A DNA stretch of 64,000 bases from Bradyrhizobium barranii subsp. barranii (GTDB taxonomy: Bacteria > Pseudomonadota > Alphaproteobacteria > Rhizobiales > Xanthobacteraceae), in the NCBI RefSeq assembly GCF_017565645.3, contig NZ_CP086136.1, positions 7,919,501-7,983,500 on the forward strand, in the 5' to 3' direction. Below, in pieces: positions 53,820 through 63,561 of the stretch (the first letter of the stretch is position 1; each line of letters opens with the position of its first letter). A model generated the notes under the pieces. The model was not told the origin of the DNA, ran no database searches, and saw only the letters and a list, made by a program, of their open reading frames with translations. The position numbers and the translations under genes are program-made.

Positions 53820-55694
53820 TTAGTAGCCGAATGCCCGCGGCAGCGCGGTCGAGAGCCATGGCACGAAGGCTATGACGAGCAGGCAGAGGAACAACAGGCC
53901 GAGATAGCCCATGATCGGCTTCACCGTCTGCTCGATCGGCACGTTGCCGATCAGGCAGGCGCCGTAGAGTCCGAGCCCGAGCGGCGGCGCGAACAGGCCG
54001 ATGCCCATTGCGATGACCAGCACGACGCCGAAATGCAGGGGATCGACACCGAGCTGCACGGCCACCGGCAGCAGCAGCGGCCCGAAGATGATCAACGCGG
54101 CCGCGCCTTCCAACACCGAGCCCATCACGATCAGCACGCCGATCGCGAGCAGGATGAACAGCCACGTCCCTGATGTCTTGGACAATCCCAACATGAAGTC
54201 GCCGACCGCGTGCGGCACCTGCTGCAGGGTCAGCGTGAACGCCAGCGACTGCGCGGCGGCGACGATGAACAGCACGAGCCCCGCACGCGTCGCGCCCTGC
54301 ACGAAGCTGTGTGCGGCCGACTTAAAGGTGAGCTCGCGGAACACGACGCTGCCGACGACGAGCGCATAGGCCACGGCAAACGCGGAGATCTCCGTCGCCG
54401 TCGCAAAGCCGCTCTTGAAGCCGAAGAAGATCATGAAGATCAGGCCGAACGAGGCGATCGCGCCGCTCCAAAGGCCAGACACCGGCATCTGCGGCGCAAC
54501 GTCCTCGGTATCCGCCGGCCGCTTGCCGAAGATGATGGACACCGCGATCAGGACCAGCGCCATCAGCGCCGCCGGCAGGAGGCCAGCGACGAACAGGCCG
54601 CCGATCGACAGGTTCGCGACGAAACCCAGGATGATCAAATTGATGCAGGGCGGAATGGTTTCCGCCATCACCGCGGATGCGGCAAGCAACGCCACCGCGC
54701 CGCCCGGATTCTGCTTCGAGCGGCGTGCGGCCGGGATCAGCACCGAGCCGACCGCGGCGACGTCGGCCATCTTCGAACCGGATATGCCTGAGAACAGCAC
54801 CATCGACGCCACCATCACGACGTTGAGCCCGCCGCGCATACGGCCGACACCGCGTTGCAACAGCTCGATCAGGCGCACCGACATGCCGTTGGCTTCCATG
54901 AGGTAGCCGACGAGGATGAAGAAGGGGATCGCGAGCAGCACGAAATTGTCGATGCCGCGCGCCATCTGCTGGGCGAAGATCACGCCGGGCAGCGCGCCCT
55001 CGACCCAGATGAAGATCAGCGCGGCCAGCGCCAGCGCGAACCCGATCGGCAATCCGCCGAACAGGGTTGCGAAGAAGCCGATAAACATCAGCGTACCCGC
55101 TGACGGCACCGTGGACGGCGACAGATAATCCCAGGCGAGATAGAGGCCGCTGACGATGACGACCGCAACGAGGCCCCTGACGATGTCAGGCAGCGGCCGC
55201 GCGCAGAGCTGGTCGATCGCGAACACCGTCATGAACAGCGCGCCGATGCCCATCGGGTAGAAGGTCAGCTCCAGCGGCAGGCCGGACCCGGTGGTCTGGC
55301 CTGAAGTCAATGATCCCAGCTTGATCGCGTTGTAGGCGACATAGCCGGAGATCAGCACGACCAGAAGCGCGCTCGCGGCATCCACCAGCGTGCGCAGCCG
55401 CACCGGCAGCAGATCGCGGAAGAAGGACACGCCGACATTCTCGCCGCGCGCCAGCGCGCTCGCCGCGCCGAAGAAGGCCGAGCCGACCATCAATCCGCGC
55501 GCGACGTCGTCAGACCATTCGACCGGCGCATTGAAGCAGAAGCGCAGCAGCACCGACGCGCAGACGACCACGAGATCGGCGGCCAGGAGGATCGCCGCGA
55601 TCGCGTCGCTGAGGCGAAGCAGCAGCGTAACGCTCCCATGGCGGCCGCCTGAGAGGGGCACGGCGGCTGTCATGGTCAGTTCAGATTTGGTCAT
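53820..55694 (-). CDS. TRAP transporter fused small and large permease (DctQM)
   Basis: 624 residues. The first ~165 are a DctQ-type four-helix subunit (FCFNAPVEWSDDVARGLMVG), followed by a DctM domain with about 11 helices: GLPIGFALALAALIFIWV and IPFFILVGYLMEANGMSVRL. The last helices end PWLSTALPRAFGY. It imports an organic acid driven by ion gradient. Starts 1 bp after the binding-protein stop. Confidence 0.94.
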   Translation of the reverse strand: MTKSELTMTAAVPLSGGRHGSVTLLLRLSDAIAAILLAADLVVVCASVLLRFCFNAPVEWSDDVARGLMVGSAFFGAASALARGENVGVSFFRDLLPVRLRTLVDAASALLVVLISGYVAYNAIKLGSLTSGQTTGSGLPLELTFYPMGIGALFMTVFAIDQLCARPLPDIVRGLVAVVIVSGLYLAWDYLSPSTVPSAGTLMFIGFFATLFGGLPIGFALALAALIFIWVEGALPGVIFAQQMARGIDNFVLLAIPFFILVGYLMEANGMSVRLIELLQRGVGRMRGGLNVVMVASMVLFSGISGSKMADVAAVGSVLIPAARRSKQNPGGAVALLAASAVMAETIPPCINLIILGFVANLSIGGLFVAGLLPAALMALVLIAVSIIFGKRPADTEDVAPQMPVSGLWSGAIASFGLIFMIFFGFKSGFATATEISAFAVAYALVVGSVVFRELTFKSAAHSFVQGATRAGLVLFIVAAAQSLAFTLTLQQVPHAVGDFMLGLSKTSGTWLFILLAIGVLIVMGSVLEGAAALIIFGPLLLPVAVQLGVDPLHFGVVLVIAMGIGLFAPPLGLGLYGACLIGNVPIEQTVKPIMGYLGLLFLCLLVIAFVPWLSTALPRAFGY

Positions 55695-55695
55695 C

Positions 55696-56727
55696 TCAAG
55701 CTTGCGTCGCGCGGATGATGTCGATGACCGGCTTGGACTCCGGCCGCGCCTTGATGAAGTTCTCGTGCTGCGGCGCGACGCGCTTCTTGAAGGCTTCGCG
55801 GTCGCATTCGGCCACCGTCACGCCCTTCTCGGTCAAAGCCGTCAGCGCCTCCTTCTCGACGGCAAGCCCGTGGGCGCGCGTGTCGGCCGCGGCCTTCTTG
55901 GCGGCATCGAGGAAACCCTCGCGCAGCTTCGGATCCATGCGGTTGTAGGTCACGTCGCTGAAGTAGATCGCAAGCGGCGAGAAATTGTGCTGCGTCAGCG
56001 CGTAGAATTTTGCCGTTTCGAAGAACTTGCTGGCCAGGATCGTCGGCGGATCGTGCTCCAGCCCGTCGAGCACGCCGGCCTGGAGCGCCGTGTAGATCTC
56101 GCCGAAGGCCAGGGGCGTCGCGGCGGCGCCCATCAGGCGCAGGCATTCCGTGATCACCGGATTCGGCAGCGTCCTGATCTTGAGGCCGGCGAGATCCTCC
56201 GGCGTCTTCACCGGCTTCCTCGCGAGCACGCTGCGTGAGCCGAAATTATAGGCCCAGGCGATGATGCGGATGTTGCCACTCTTGAGCAGCGCGTCCTCGA
56301 TCGGCTTGGCGGCGCCGGAATCGAACGCCTTGGTCTGCTGCGGGAAGCTCGAGAACAGAAAGCCGAGGTCGAAGGTGCCGACCAGCGGGACCAGGTTGGC
56401 CGAGATCGACGAGCCCGACACCATGAGGTCGATGACGCCGAGCTTCACCGAATTGATGACGTCGATCTCCTGCCCGAGCTGGTTGTCCGGGAAGAAGGCG
56501 ACCTCGACCTGCTCGCCGAGCCCGTTGCCCTTCAGGTTCTTGACGAGGTTGTCGTAGTAGACGCGGCCGTTGGCGTATTTCGGATCGTTCGGCAGCGAGG
56601 AGGAGCATTTCAGCTTCAGCGTCGCCGCTTCGGCGCGACCGATGATGGCAGGAGAGAGAACGAGGCCGGCGGTGACCGCCGTCGACGACTTGATGAACGT
56701 GCGACGGCTCACGGGCACGATGGTCAT
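55696..56727 (-). CDS. TRAP transporter substrate-binding protein (DctP family)
   Basis: 343 residues from MTIVPVSRRTFIKSSTAV, with a Tat-type signal (SRRTFIK) and cleavage near AEA. DctP features are the substrate-carboxylate-binding arginine region GLKIRTLPNPVITECLRLMG, GVLDGLEHDPPTI and LSPLAIYFSDVTY-type blocks. First gene of the TRAP-dehydrogenase operon. The ATG at 56727 follows GGGGAGAG; longer frames to 57087 are not supported. Confidence 0.92.
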   Translation of the reverse strand: MTIVPVSRRTFIKSSTAVTAGLVLSPAIIGRAEAATLKLKCSSSLPNDPKYANGRVYYDNLVKNLKGNGLGEQVEVAFFPDNQLGQEIDVINSVKLGVIDLMVSGSSISANLVPLVGTFDLGFLFSSFPQQTKAFDSGAAKPIEDALLKSGNIRIIAWAYNFGSRSVLARKPVKTPEDLAGLKIRTLPNPVITECLRLMGAAATPLAFGEIYTALQAGVLDGLEHDPPTILASKFFETAKFYALTQHNFSPLAIYFSDVTYNRMDPKLREGFLDAAKKAAADTRAHGLAVEKEALTALTEKGVTVAECDREAFKKRVAPQHENFIKARPESKPVIDIIRATQA

Positions 56728-56962
56728 GGCGCGGTCTCTCCCCGAATATTCTTGTTTACGGCCGAGATCGCTGCCGCGGCCTGTTGCGCGGACTGTATGG
56801 CCAAAGCGACGGGGCAGGCAAGGGTTGCAGCCGGCCGCCGCAAAGCGGCGGGTTGCGAACATCAACGGCATCGGCGCCGTCAAAACGACCATGTTTGTCC
56901 GGGATTCTCGATCGGATCGGCCTCGGGGCCGATGTGCGACAGGACGCTTCGCGCAGCAGCAC

Positions 56963-56991
56963 GGATCAATCCAATTGGTGCATGGATCAAT
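56963..56991. promoter_or_regulatory. GGATCAAT direct repeat in the dctP/caspase intergenic region
   Basis: GGATCAAT at 56963-56970 and 56984-56991, 21 bp apart (two helical turns), in the 428-bp gap between divergent genes. It could be a repeated binding site for a regulator of the TRAP operon. Otherwise nothing is recognised in 56728-57155. Confidence 0.3.
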
Positions 56992-57155
56992 GCGCAATTC
57001 ACATGGATGCCGCCCGAGCGATGCCCCCGCGGCTCCGGCAGACGCCCTGCCCCATTTTGCCGCAGCTTGCAGCGTGATCCAGTGCACAGACAGACGCGTG
57101 GCGGCGACCTAGGAATGATGACATCATCGCGCGCATTGCCGATGGAGGTGACACC

Positions 57156-58646
57156 ATGCGCCGTCCGGTCCTTCGCAATTTGTTTCTTGCCTCCAGCCTT
57201 GTCGCGCTCGCGCAATTGATGACGCCGACCGACGCCGACGCCGAGGCGCGGCTCGCACTCGTGATCGGTCAATCGGCCTATCGCACCGTGCCGGAGCTGC
57301 CCAACGCCGCCAACGACGCCAGGGGCATGACGGAGCTGCTCGGCAATGCCGGCTTCACCGTCACCACGGCGGCCAATTTGGCGCAAAACGAGATGCGCGC
57401 TGCGATCTCCGATTTCGCCGGCAAGGTCAGCGCCAGCGGCGCCGACACCGTCGCACTGGTGTTCTATGCCGGCCACGGCCTCCAGATCGACGGCGAGAAC
57501 TATCTGGTGCCGGTCGATCTCGATCCCAAGCGCGAGGCCGACATTCCGCTCCAGGGCGTGCGACTGAACGATCTGCTCAACACGCTCGGCGCGCTGCCGA
57601 CGCGGGCACGCATCTTCATGCTCGACGCCTGCCGCAACAATCCGTTCCCTGCGCTCAGCGGCGCCGGCCACGGGCTTGCAATCGTCGACACCAAGGCCGG
57701 CGCGCCCGGCTCCTTCATCTCCTATTCGACCTCGCCCGGCGCGGAAGCCGAGGACGGCTCCGGCGTCGACAGCCCCTACACCACGGCCGCGCTGACCGTC
57801 GCCAAGCAGCCGAACCTGCCGATCGAGGAAGTGTTCAAGCGCATCCGCATCGCCGTGGCGCAATCGACCGACGGGCGGCAGATCCCGTGGGAGAGCTCGT
57901 CGCTGACGACCGACTTCAGGTTCTTCGGCGGCGAGAGCAGCGGCGGACAGCCTTCTCTCCCGGGCGCATCCGCCATGGCACTCGCCAGCGGCACGCGCAG
58001 CGTCGCGGACTGGCGCAAGGATTTGCAGGGCAAGGAGCCGAAGGCTGCCTATGAGCTGGTGATCGCCGACGACACCGTCGAGGCGTATCAGGCCTATGTC
58101 GAGCTCTACGCACAGGCCTCCTACACGCCGCGCCTGCGCACGATCCTGGAGCGCCGGCGCCAGATGCTGGCCTGGGAGCGCGCGACCGCGATCAACACCC
58201 GCGCCTCGTTCGAGGCCTACCTGGCAAATTGGGACAACAGCGACCTCGCCGCAACCGCGCGCCGGCTGCTGCTCCGCGTGCAGAACCGCAACTATGCCTT
58301 GCCGGTCGCGGCCGCAGCGGCCCCTGCTCCGGTCGCCGTCGCAATGGCCCCGACCTGCCCGTGCTCGGCGCCGTCGACACCGGCAACGCCGGTCAATCCG
58401 GCGGTGGCGCCCGTCATCAAGAAGCGCGTCGACGACACGCCGCCGAAGCGAAAGGTGGTGGAGACGCCGTCGAAGCCGCGCCGGCCGCCGCCCGACGAAG
58501 TGGTCTACGAGCGCGCGCCGCCCCCTGGCCCGCCACCTGAAGCCGTGGGCGTCGGAATTGGCGTCGGGATCGGTCTCGGCATGGGCATGGGCGGCCGTGG
58601 CGGAGGCGGCTACGGACGCGGCGACTACAACCGCGGCAGGTACTGA
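57156..58646 (+). CDS. Secreted caspase-like (peptidase C14) protein
   Basis: 496 residues: signal peptide (about 1-30), a caspase p20-like domain with catalytic His107 in FYAGHG and Cys159 in LDACRNNPF. A following helical region is at about 260-390 (DDTVEAYQAYVELYAQ), then a Pro/Val/Lys-rich stretch and a C-terminal Gly/Met/Arg low-complexity tail. Such prokaryotic caspase homologues cleave after basic or acidic residues; the target is unknown. Activation in the periplasm or on the surface is inferred from the signal peptide. No toxin-antitoxin or defence partner is adjacent. Confidence 0.92.
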   Translation: MRRPVLRNLFLASSLVALAQLMTPTDADAEARLALVIGQSAYRTVPELPNAANDARGMTELLGNAGFTVTTAANLAQNEMRAAISDFAGKVSASGADTVALVFYAGHGLQIDGENYLVPVDLDPKREADIPLQGVRLNDLLNTLGALPTRARIFMLDACRNNPFPALSGAGHGLAIVDTKAGAPGSFISYSTSPGAEAEDGSGVDSPYTTAALTVAKQPNLPIEEVFKRIRIAVAQSTDGRQIPWESSSLTTDFRFFGGESSGGQPSLPGASAMALASGTRSVADWRKDLQGKEPKAAYELVIADDTVEAYQAYVELYAQASYTPRLRTILERRRQMLAWERATAINTRASFEAYLANWDNSDLAATARRLLLRVQNRNYALPVAAAAAPAPVAVAMAPTCPCSAPSTPATPVNPAVAPVIKKRVDDTPPKRKVVETPSKPRRPPPDEVVYERAPPPGPPPEAVGVGIGVGIGLGMGMGGRGGGGYGRGDYNRGRY

Positions 58647-58719
58647 GCCCCAGTTCACCAAGCGAATGGATGTCCGCAGGCCCTGCCTGCGGACATTTCT
58701 GTTGATGGTGAGCGGCCAG

Positions 58720-58888
58720 CAACTCTCGTGCCCCGGACGCAGCGCAGCGCTCCCGGGGATGCGACGCATCGTCCGGTGCGGTGCGCTGCAGAGGCGGGGC
58801 CCATGTACCAGCGAACTGTGCGGCGCGATGGGTCCCGGCTCTGCGCAGCAACGCTGGGCGTTGCAGCGCGTCCGGGACACGAGAGTTG
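58720..58888. repeat. Palindromic intergenic repeat, CAACTCTCGTG...CCGGACGC family
   Basis: CAACTCTCGTGCCCCGGACGC (one base over the display limit, so CAACTCTCGTG and CCCCGGACGC) at 58720-58740 faces GCGTCCGGGACACGAGAGTTG (as GCGTCCGGG and CACGAGAGTTG) at 58868-58888. The centre has further symmetric GCGCTGCAGAG/CTCTGCGCAG blocks. It covers most of the 323-bp gap between the caspase and SulP genes. Confidence 0.8.
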
Positions 58889-58969
58889 CGGATATTTCGC
58901 CTTCTGTGGCCTTCCGGAAGTACTGTAGGCTGATCTGCCGACGCCAGCCTTTCCGGGGATTCCATATCG

Positions 58970-60637
58970 ATGCCGCACGACGCGCCCGCCAAGAGCTCAT
59001 GGCCGCTGTTCCGGTCACTCGCGTCCTATGCCCTGCCCGGCGACCTCATGGCGGGCCTGACGCTGGCGGCGATTGCGATCCCCGAGCAGATGGCCACGGC
59101 GCGGCTCGGCGGTTTTGCGCCGCAGATCGGCTTCTTCGCGTTCATGGCCGGCTCGCTCGGTTTCGCGCTGCTCGGCGGCAACCGCTTCCTGTCCTGCGGC
59201 GCGGATTCCACGATCACGCCGATCTTCGCCGGCGGACTTGCCGCGCTCGCGGCCACCGGCTCGCCTGAGTATCAGGGGCTTGCCATCGCGCTGGCGCTGA
59301 TGGTCGGCGCGATGATGCTGGCCAGCGGCGCTTTCCGCCTCGGCGGCATCGCCAATCTTCTGTCCGTACCGGTGATGGTCGGCTTCCTCGCCGGCATCTC
59401 CGTCCACATCATCGTCTCGCAACTGCCGGGCGTGCTCGGGCTTCCATCACCAAGCGGGCCGACACTCGAACGCATCGGCGTGCTCGCGACCGAACTCGGC
59501 CGCACCAACCCCTTCACGCTCTGCATCGGGCTCGGTGTGCTCGCCGTGGTCTTCATCGCCGAGAGGGTCAGCGCGAAAATTCCGGGCGCGCTGATCGGGC
59601 TCGTCGCCGCGACGCTGGCCACAATCGCGCTCGGCCTCGAAAGCAAGGGCGTCAGCGTCGTCGGCGCGGTGCCCGGCACGCTGCCGCGACCGACCTTGCC
59701 TGACCTTGCGCCGGAACTGTGGGTGCGCCTGGTGCCACTCGCCTTCGTCATCACGGTCGTGGTGATGGTGCAGACCGCGGCGACGACGCGGTCGTTCCCG
59801 TCCGATCCCGACAAGCCTGCCGATGTCGACCGCGACTTCCTCGGTGCGGGCGCCGGCAGCGTGCTGTCCGGCCTGTTCGGCGCGTTTCCGGTCAATGCCA
59901 GCCCGCCGCGAACCGGGATCGTTGCCGAGACCGGTGGACAATCGCAGCTCGCCGGCCTTGCGGCCGGGGCAATCGTGCTGGCGCTGCTCGCGTTCGGGAC
60001 GGGGCTGCTGCAGCACGTTCCGGACGCCGCGCTCGGCGGCATCCTGCTGTTCGTGGCGCTGCGGATCATCCGGGTGAAGCAGATCGCCATGATCTACCGG
60101 CAATCGTTCAGCGAGTTCCTGCTGATCGTCGCCACTGCCGCGCTGATCATCGTGCTGCCGATCCAGCAGGGCGCCTTCCTCGGCATCGTGCTGTCGCTGC
60201 TGCACGGCATCTGGAGCACGACGCGCGCGCGGCTCGTCGAGTTCGAGCGCGTGCCGGGCACCACGATCTGGTGGCCGGCGCATCCGCACATCACCGGCGA
60301 GCGCGTCGCCGGCGTCGCCGTGATCGGGCTCCAGGCGCCGCTGTCCTTCCTCAACGCGCCGGGTTTTCGCAGCGACGTGGCGAAAGTGCTCGGCACCTCG
60401 ACGCCGCAGCTGCTGGTGCTGGAGGCGAGCGGCATGGTCGAGATCGACTTCACCGCCGCGCAGATCCTGCTCGACGTCTTCAAGGCGTGCAGCGAACAGG
60501 GCGTCACCGTCGCGCTGGCGCGGCTGGAATCGGCGCGCGCGCAGAACGCGTTCGAACGTTTCAGACTGTTCGACGCCCTGCCCCGCGAACACGTCTTCCA
60601 CAGCGTCGACGAGGCCGTGCGCAAGCTGGCGAAATAA
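58970..60637 (+). CDS. SulP/SLC26-family anion transporter with STAS domain
   Basis: 555 residues. About 12 membrane segments from LAAIAIPEQMATARLGG (SulP signature region near the start) to GIVLSLLHGIW, with GAFPVNASPPRTGIV in the middle. The C-terminal STAS domain (about 440-545) has LVLEASGMVEIDFTAAQIL. Substrate could be sulfate, bicarbonate or dicarboxylate. The ATG at 58970 has no strong ribosome-binding site. Confidence 0.93.
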   Translation: MPHDAPAKSSWPLFRSLASYALPGDLMAGLTLAAIAIPEQMATARLGGFAPQIGFFAFMAGSLGFALLGGNRFLSCGADSTITPIFAGGLAALAATGSPEYQGLAIALALMVGAMMLASGAFRLGGIANLLSVPVMVGFLAGISVHIIVSQLPGVLGLPSPSGPTLERIGVLATELGRTNPFTLCIGLGVLAVVFIAERVSAKIPGALIGLVAATLATIALGLESKGVSVVGAVPGTLPRPTLPDLAPELWVRLVPLAFVITVVVMVQTAATTRSFPSDPDKPADVDRDFLGAGAGSVLSGLFGAFPVNASPPRTGIVAETGGQSQLAGLAAGAIVLALLAFGTGLLQHVPDAALGGILLFVALRIIRVKQIAMIYRQSFSEFLLIVATAALIIVLPIQQGAFLGIVLSLLHGIWSTTRARLVEFERVPGTTIWWPAHPHITGERVAGVAVIGLQAPLSFLNAPGFRSDVAKVLGTSTPQLLVLEASGMVEIDFTAAQILLDVFKACSEQGVTVALARLESARAQNAFERFRLFDALPREHVFHSVDEAVRKLAK

Positions 60638-61165
60638 CCACCGCCTTCACTCGGTCCGCCGCCCCAAAGGGAGCGATACTTTTGGTCGCCGGCCAGTTCG
60701 CGGAGTAAGACCATGGCCGCCGCGTCAAAGCTAGCACTTGATTTCCTGCTGCGACGGGCGACAATGATGTCGCGCCAGCTTCCGGTACCGAACTTCATAT
60801 AAGACGGGGAAAACCCGCTTGGCCGCGGCTATACCGTCGCTGCGCGGGAGGGATCGTTATGACGGTAGGGTTCAAGCGCTGGCTGCAGCGCCGACATGAT
60901 CCAGGCCGCCGATCGTATCGCCGTTACGATTGGGTGCGATGCAATCGCGCCGCTGCTCCGCGAAGAACGCCCCCTGGTTCGCGGCGAACTCGCCACCCCG
61001 GCGCTGCAAGTGGAAGGCCACCAAAGGATCATCGAGCCAATGCAATGCGCACGTTGTCGCGTGCGCATGCGTTGAGCCACGGAGGCGCGATAGACTGAAA
61101 GGCACTCCAGGCCGGCGTTAGACTGGCCAAAGGATATTAGCTCAGACACACCGAGGGAGGAATGC
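60638..61165. other. 528-bp gap, possible remnant of a regulator gene
   Basis: No convincing gene. One plus-strand frame around 60890-61080 reads ADMIQAADRIAVTIGCDAIAP and then LLREERPLVRGEL, which loosely resembles the C-terminus of a LysR-type regulator and may be a decayed fragment. No repeat or RNA was recognised. The last bases include GGGAGG before the next ATG, its ribosome-binding site. Confidence 0.3.
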
Positions 61166-62479
61166 ATGACGACGGTAACCCGACGTAACATCCTCAAGGG
61201 CGGCACGGCGCTTGTGGGCGGCATGGCCGGCATCCTGGCCACTGGCAGGGCTCCCGTTTTTGCACAGGGCACCACGGTACACTGGCTGCGTTGGAATGAC
61301 TTCGTGCCAGCTTCCGATCAGCTATTGCGCAAGGAGCTGCTGCCTGCTGCCGAGAAGGCGCTGGGAATCAAGATCAATCTTGAGACTGTGAATGGCAACG
61401 ACCTGCAGCCGCGCATCACCTCGGCGATCCAGTCGGGCTCAGGTCCCGACATCATCATGCTCTTCAATAACCACCCGCAGATCTATTCGGAGAGCGTCAT
61501 CGACCTGTCCGACATCGCAGGTCGTGTGAGCGAGGCCGAAGATGGCTATTATGATCTGTGCAAGTCCAACTCCGCCGACGGCCAAAAATGGATCTCTTTG
61601 CCGTGGACCATCGTCGGCGCCATGATCGCCTACCGAAAATCCTGGTTCGATGAGATCGGCTCATCGACCTTCCCGGACACTTGGGAGAAGTATCGCGAGG
61701 TTGGCAAGAAGCTCAAGGCCCAGGGCCGGCCGATCGGTCAGACGCTCGGCCACACGTTCGGTGACGCGCCGACGTTCAGTTACCCGTACATGTGGTCGTG
61801 GGGCGGCACCGAGGTCGAGAAGGACGGCAAGACTGTCAACATCAACAAGAAAGAGGTCATCGAGTCCGTCAAGTTCATGACGGCTTTCTGGAAGGAAGCC
61901 CACGACGAGGGCGGGCTTGCCTGGGATGACACCAACAACAACCGTGCGTTCCTGTCGCAAACCATCTGCGCCACGCTCAACGGCGCTTCGATCTACATCG
62001 AATCGCTGCGCAACCCCGACAAATATATTACTGAAAAAGGCGCACAGCTGAAGACCGACATCCAGCACTCGCCGTTGCCCAAAGGCCCGGCCGGCCAATT
62101 CGCCATGCACACCTATTTCTCTCACGTCATTCCGAACTATTCGAAGAATCAGGACGGTGCGAAGGCGTTGTTGAAGTGGGTCCATACCAAGGCGAACTAC
62201 GAGCCGTGGTTCGTCTCCCAGAAAGGTTTCGCGACACCGCCGACCCACGAATGGGAGAAACACAAGTTGTGGGAAGAGGACAAGGTCATGGCGCCCTTCA
62301 AGATCGCCGGCCTCCTGGGTCAGACGCCCGGGTACCCTCTGCCCTCATCAGGCAAGAAGGCTGCCGAAGTGCTCACCAAATACATCATCACAGATATGTA
62401 CGCCAAAGCGATCCAGGGCGCTCCGGCGGAGGATTCCGTGAAATGGGCGGAAGTCGAACTCAAGAAGGTCTATTCTTGA
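61166..62479 (+). CDS. ABC transporter substrate-binding protein, carbohydrate (SBP_bac_1) family
   Basis: 437 residues with a Tat-type signal (TRRNILKGGTALVGG, cleavage near VFAQG). It has the SBP_bac_1 fold: HWLRWNDFVPASDQLLRKEL after the signal, ITSAIQSGSGPDIIMLFNNHP and LPWTIVGAMIAYRKSWFDEIG. Followed by two permease genes. A sugar or oligosaccharide is the likely ligand; nothing specifies which. Codon and base use are somewhat more AT-rich than upstream genes. Confidence 0.93.
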   Translation: MTTVTRRNILKGGTALVGGMAGILATGRAPVFAQGTTVHWLRWNDFVPASDQLLRKELLPAAEKALGIKINLETVNGNDLQPRITSAIQSGSGPDIIMLFNNHPQIYSESVIDLSDIAGRVSEAEDGYYDLCKSNSADGQKWISLPWTIVGAMIAYRKSWFDEIGSSTFPDTWEKYREVGKKLKAQGRPIGQTLGHTFGDAPTFSYPYMWSWGGTEVEKDGKTVNINKKEVIESVKFMTAFWKEAHDEGGLAWDDTNNNRAFLSQTICATLNGASIYIESLRNPDKYITEKGAQLKTDIQHSPLPKGPAGQFAMHTYFSHVIPNYSKNQDGAKALLKWVHTKANYEPWFVSQKGFATPPTHEWEKHKLWEEDKVMAPFKIAGLLGQTPGYPLPSSGKKAAEVLTKYIITDMYAKAIQGAPAEDSVKWAEVELKKVYS

Positions 62480-62628
62480 AAGTACGTGCGCAGCACGTCG
62501 CACGGCTGCGAAGTGGCTGCCGCGCGCCCCGCGTCTCGGACTTGTACGGTGCGCCGTCTCTCTGTGAGGCGGCGCGATCAAAGTTTCGCATGACGCGTCT
62601 GTTGGCGTGCGCTTAGAGGTGAAGCGAG

Positions 62629-63558
62629 ATGGCGATCGCCGAGACCCAAGTCTACATGCCGCAGGCGCCGCGGCCCAGAATCCGGCTGCTTGAGGACGAG
62701 CGTTGGCTCGCATTCGTGCTGCTGGTGCCGACCCTGGCGCTGCTCGGTACGTTCATCGCCTATCCGTTCTTGCGCGGCATCTTGTTGTCGGTGACCAACT
62801 CGCGCGTCGGCGTTCCAGGCGAGTTCGTCGGCCTCGCCAACTTCTACAAGATCTTCAATGACGGGATCTTTCGCACCTCCGTCTACAACACGTTTCTTTA
62901 TACGGGCGTAACCACCGTCTTCAAGCTGGCGCTCGGGCTGTGGCTGGCCATGCTGCTCAACCGGAATTTCCGCGGCAAGGCTTTCACCCGTGCTTTCATC
63001 CTGCTGCCCTTCATCATCCCGACCGTGCTCTCGACTTTCGCCTGGAAGTGGATGTTCGACCCGACATTTAGCGTCCTCAATTGGCTCCTCTACCATCTCG
63101 GTTTGATCAGCGGTCGGATCAATTGGCTTGGCGATCCAGACCTCGCCATGATCTCGATCATCATCGTCAACATCTGGCGCGGAGTGCCATTCTTCGCCAT
63201 CAGCCTGCTCGCCGGCCTGCAGACCATCAGTCCCGAACTTAGCGAGGCCGCCGCCATAGACGGTGCCAGGCCGTGGCAGCGGTTCTGGCACATCACCTGG
63301 CCCCTGCTGCTGCCCGTGACCATGGTCGTGGTGCTGTTCTCGGTGATTCAGACGTTCGCCGACTTCCAGATCGTCTATGTGATGACAGGCGGCGGACCAG
63401 CCAATGCAACGCACCTGTTCGCCACCTACGCCTATCAGATCGGCATCGGCACCGGCCTCCTAAGCGAGGGCGCTGCCATCTCGCTCGCCATGTTTCCGGT
63501 CCTGTTTCTGGTCGTTATCATCCAACTTCTCTACATCCGCCGCGTGGAGGTCCGCTGA
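62629..63558 (+). CDS. ABC transporter permease (MalF-type)
   Basis: 309 residues with six membrane helices; the EAA loop is ELSEAAAIDGARPWQRFWHITWPLLLP, quoted as LSEAAAIDGARPWQRFWHIT, at about 205-225. First permease of a carbohydrate-type ABC transporter. Starts 149 bp after the binding-protein gene. Confidence 0.94.
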   Translation: MAIAETQVYMPQAPRPRIRLLEDERWLAFVLLVPTLALLGTFIAYPFLRGILLSVTNSRVGVPGEFVGLANFYKIFNDGIFRTSVYNTFLYTGVTTVFKLALGLWLAMLLNRNFRGKAFTRAFILLPFIIPTVLSTFAWKWMFDPTFSVLNWLLYHLGLISGRINWLGDPDLAMISIIIVNIWRGVPFFAISLLAGLQTISPELSEAAAIDGARPWQRFWHITWPLLLPVTMVVVLFSVIQTFADFQIVYVMTGGGPANATHLFATYAYQIGIGTGLLSEGAAISLAMFPVLFLVVIIQLLYIRRVEVR

Positions 63559-63561
63559 GCC

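Noticed and set aside
58720..58888. Open frames through the repeat between the caspase and SulP genes
   Set aside because: They arise from the palindromic repeat and carry no domain.
56880..59018. Minus-strand 712-codon frame opposite the caspase gene
   Set aside because: Antisense to a gene with intact catalytic dyad and signal peptide.
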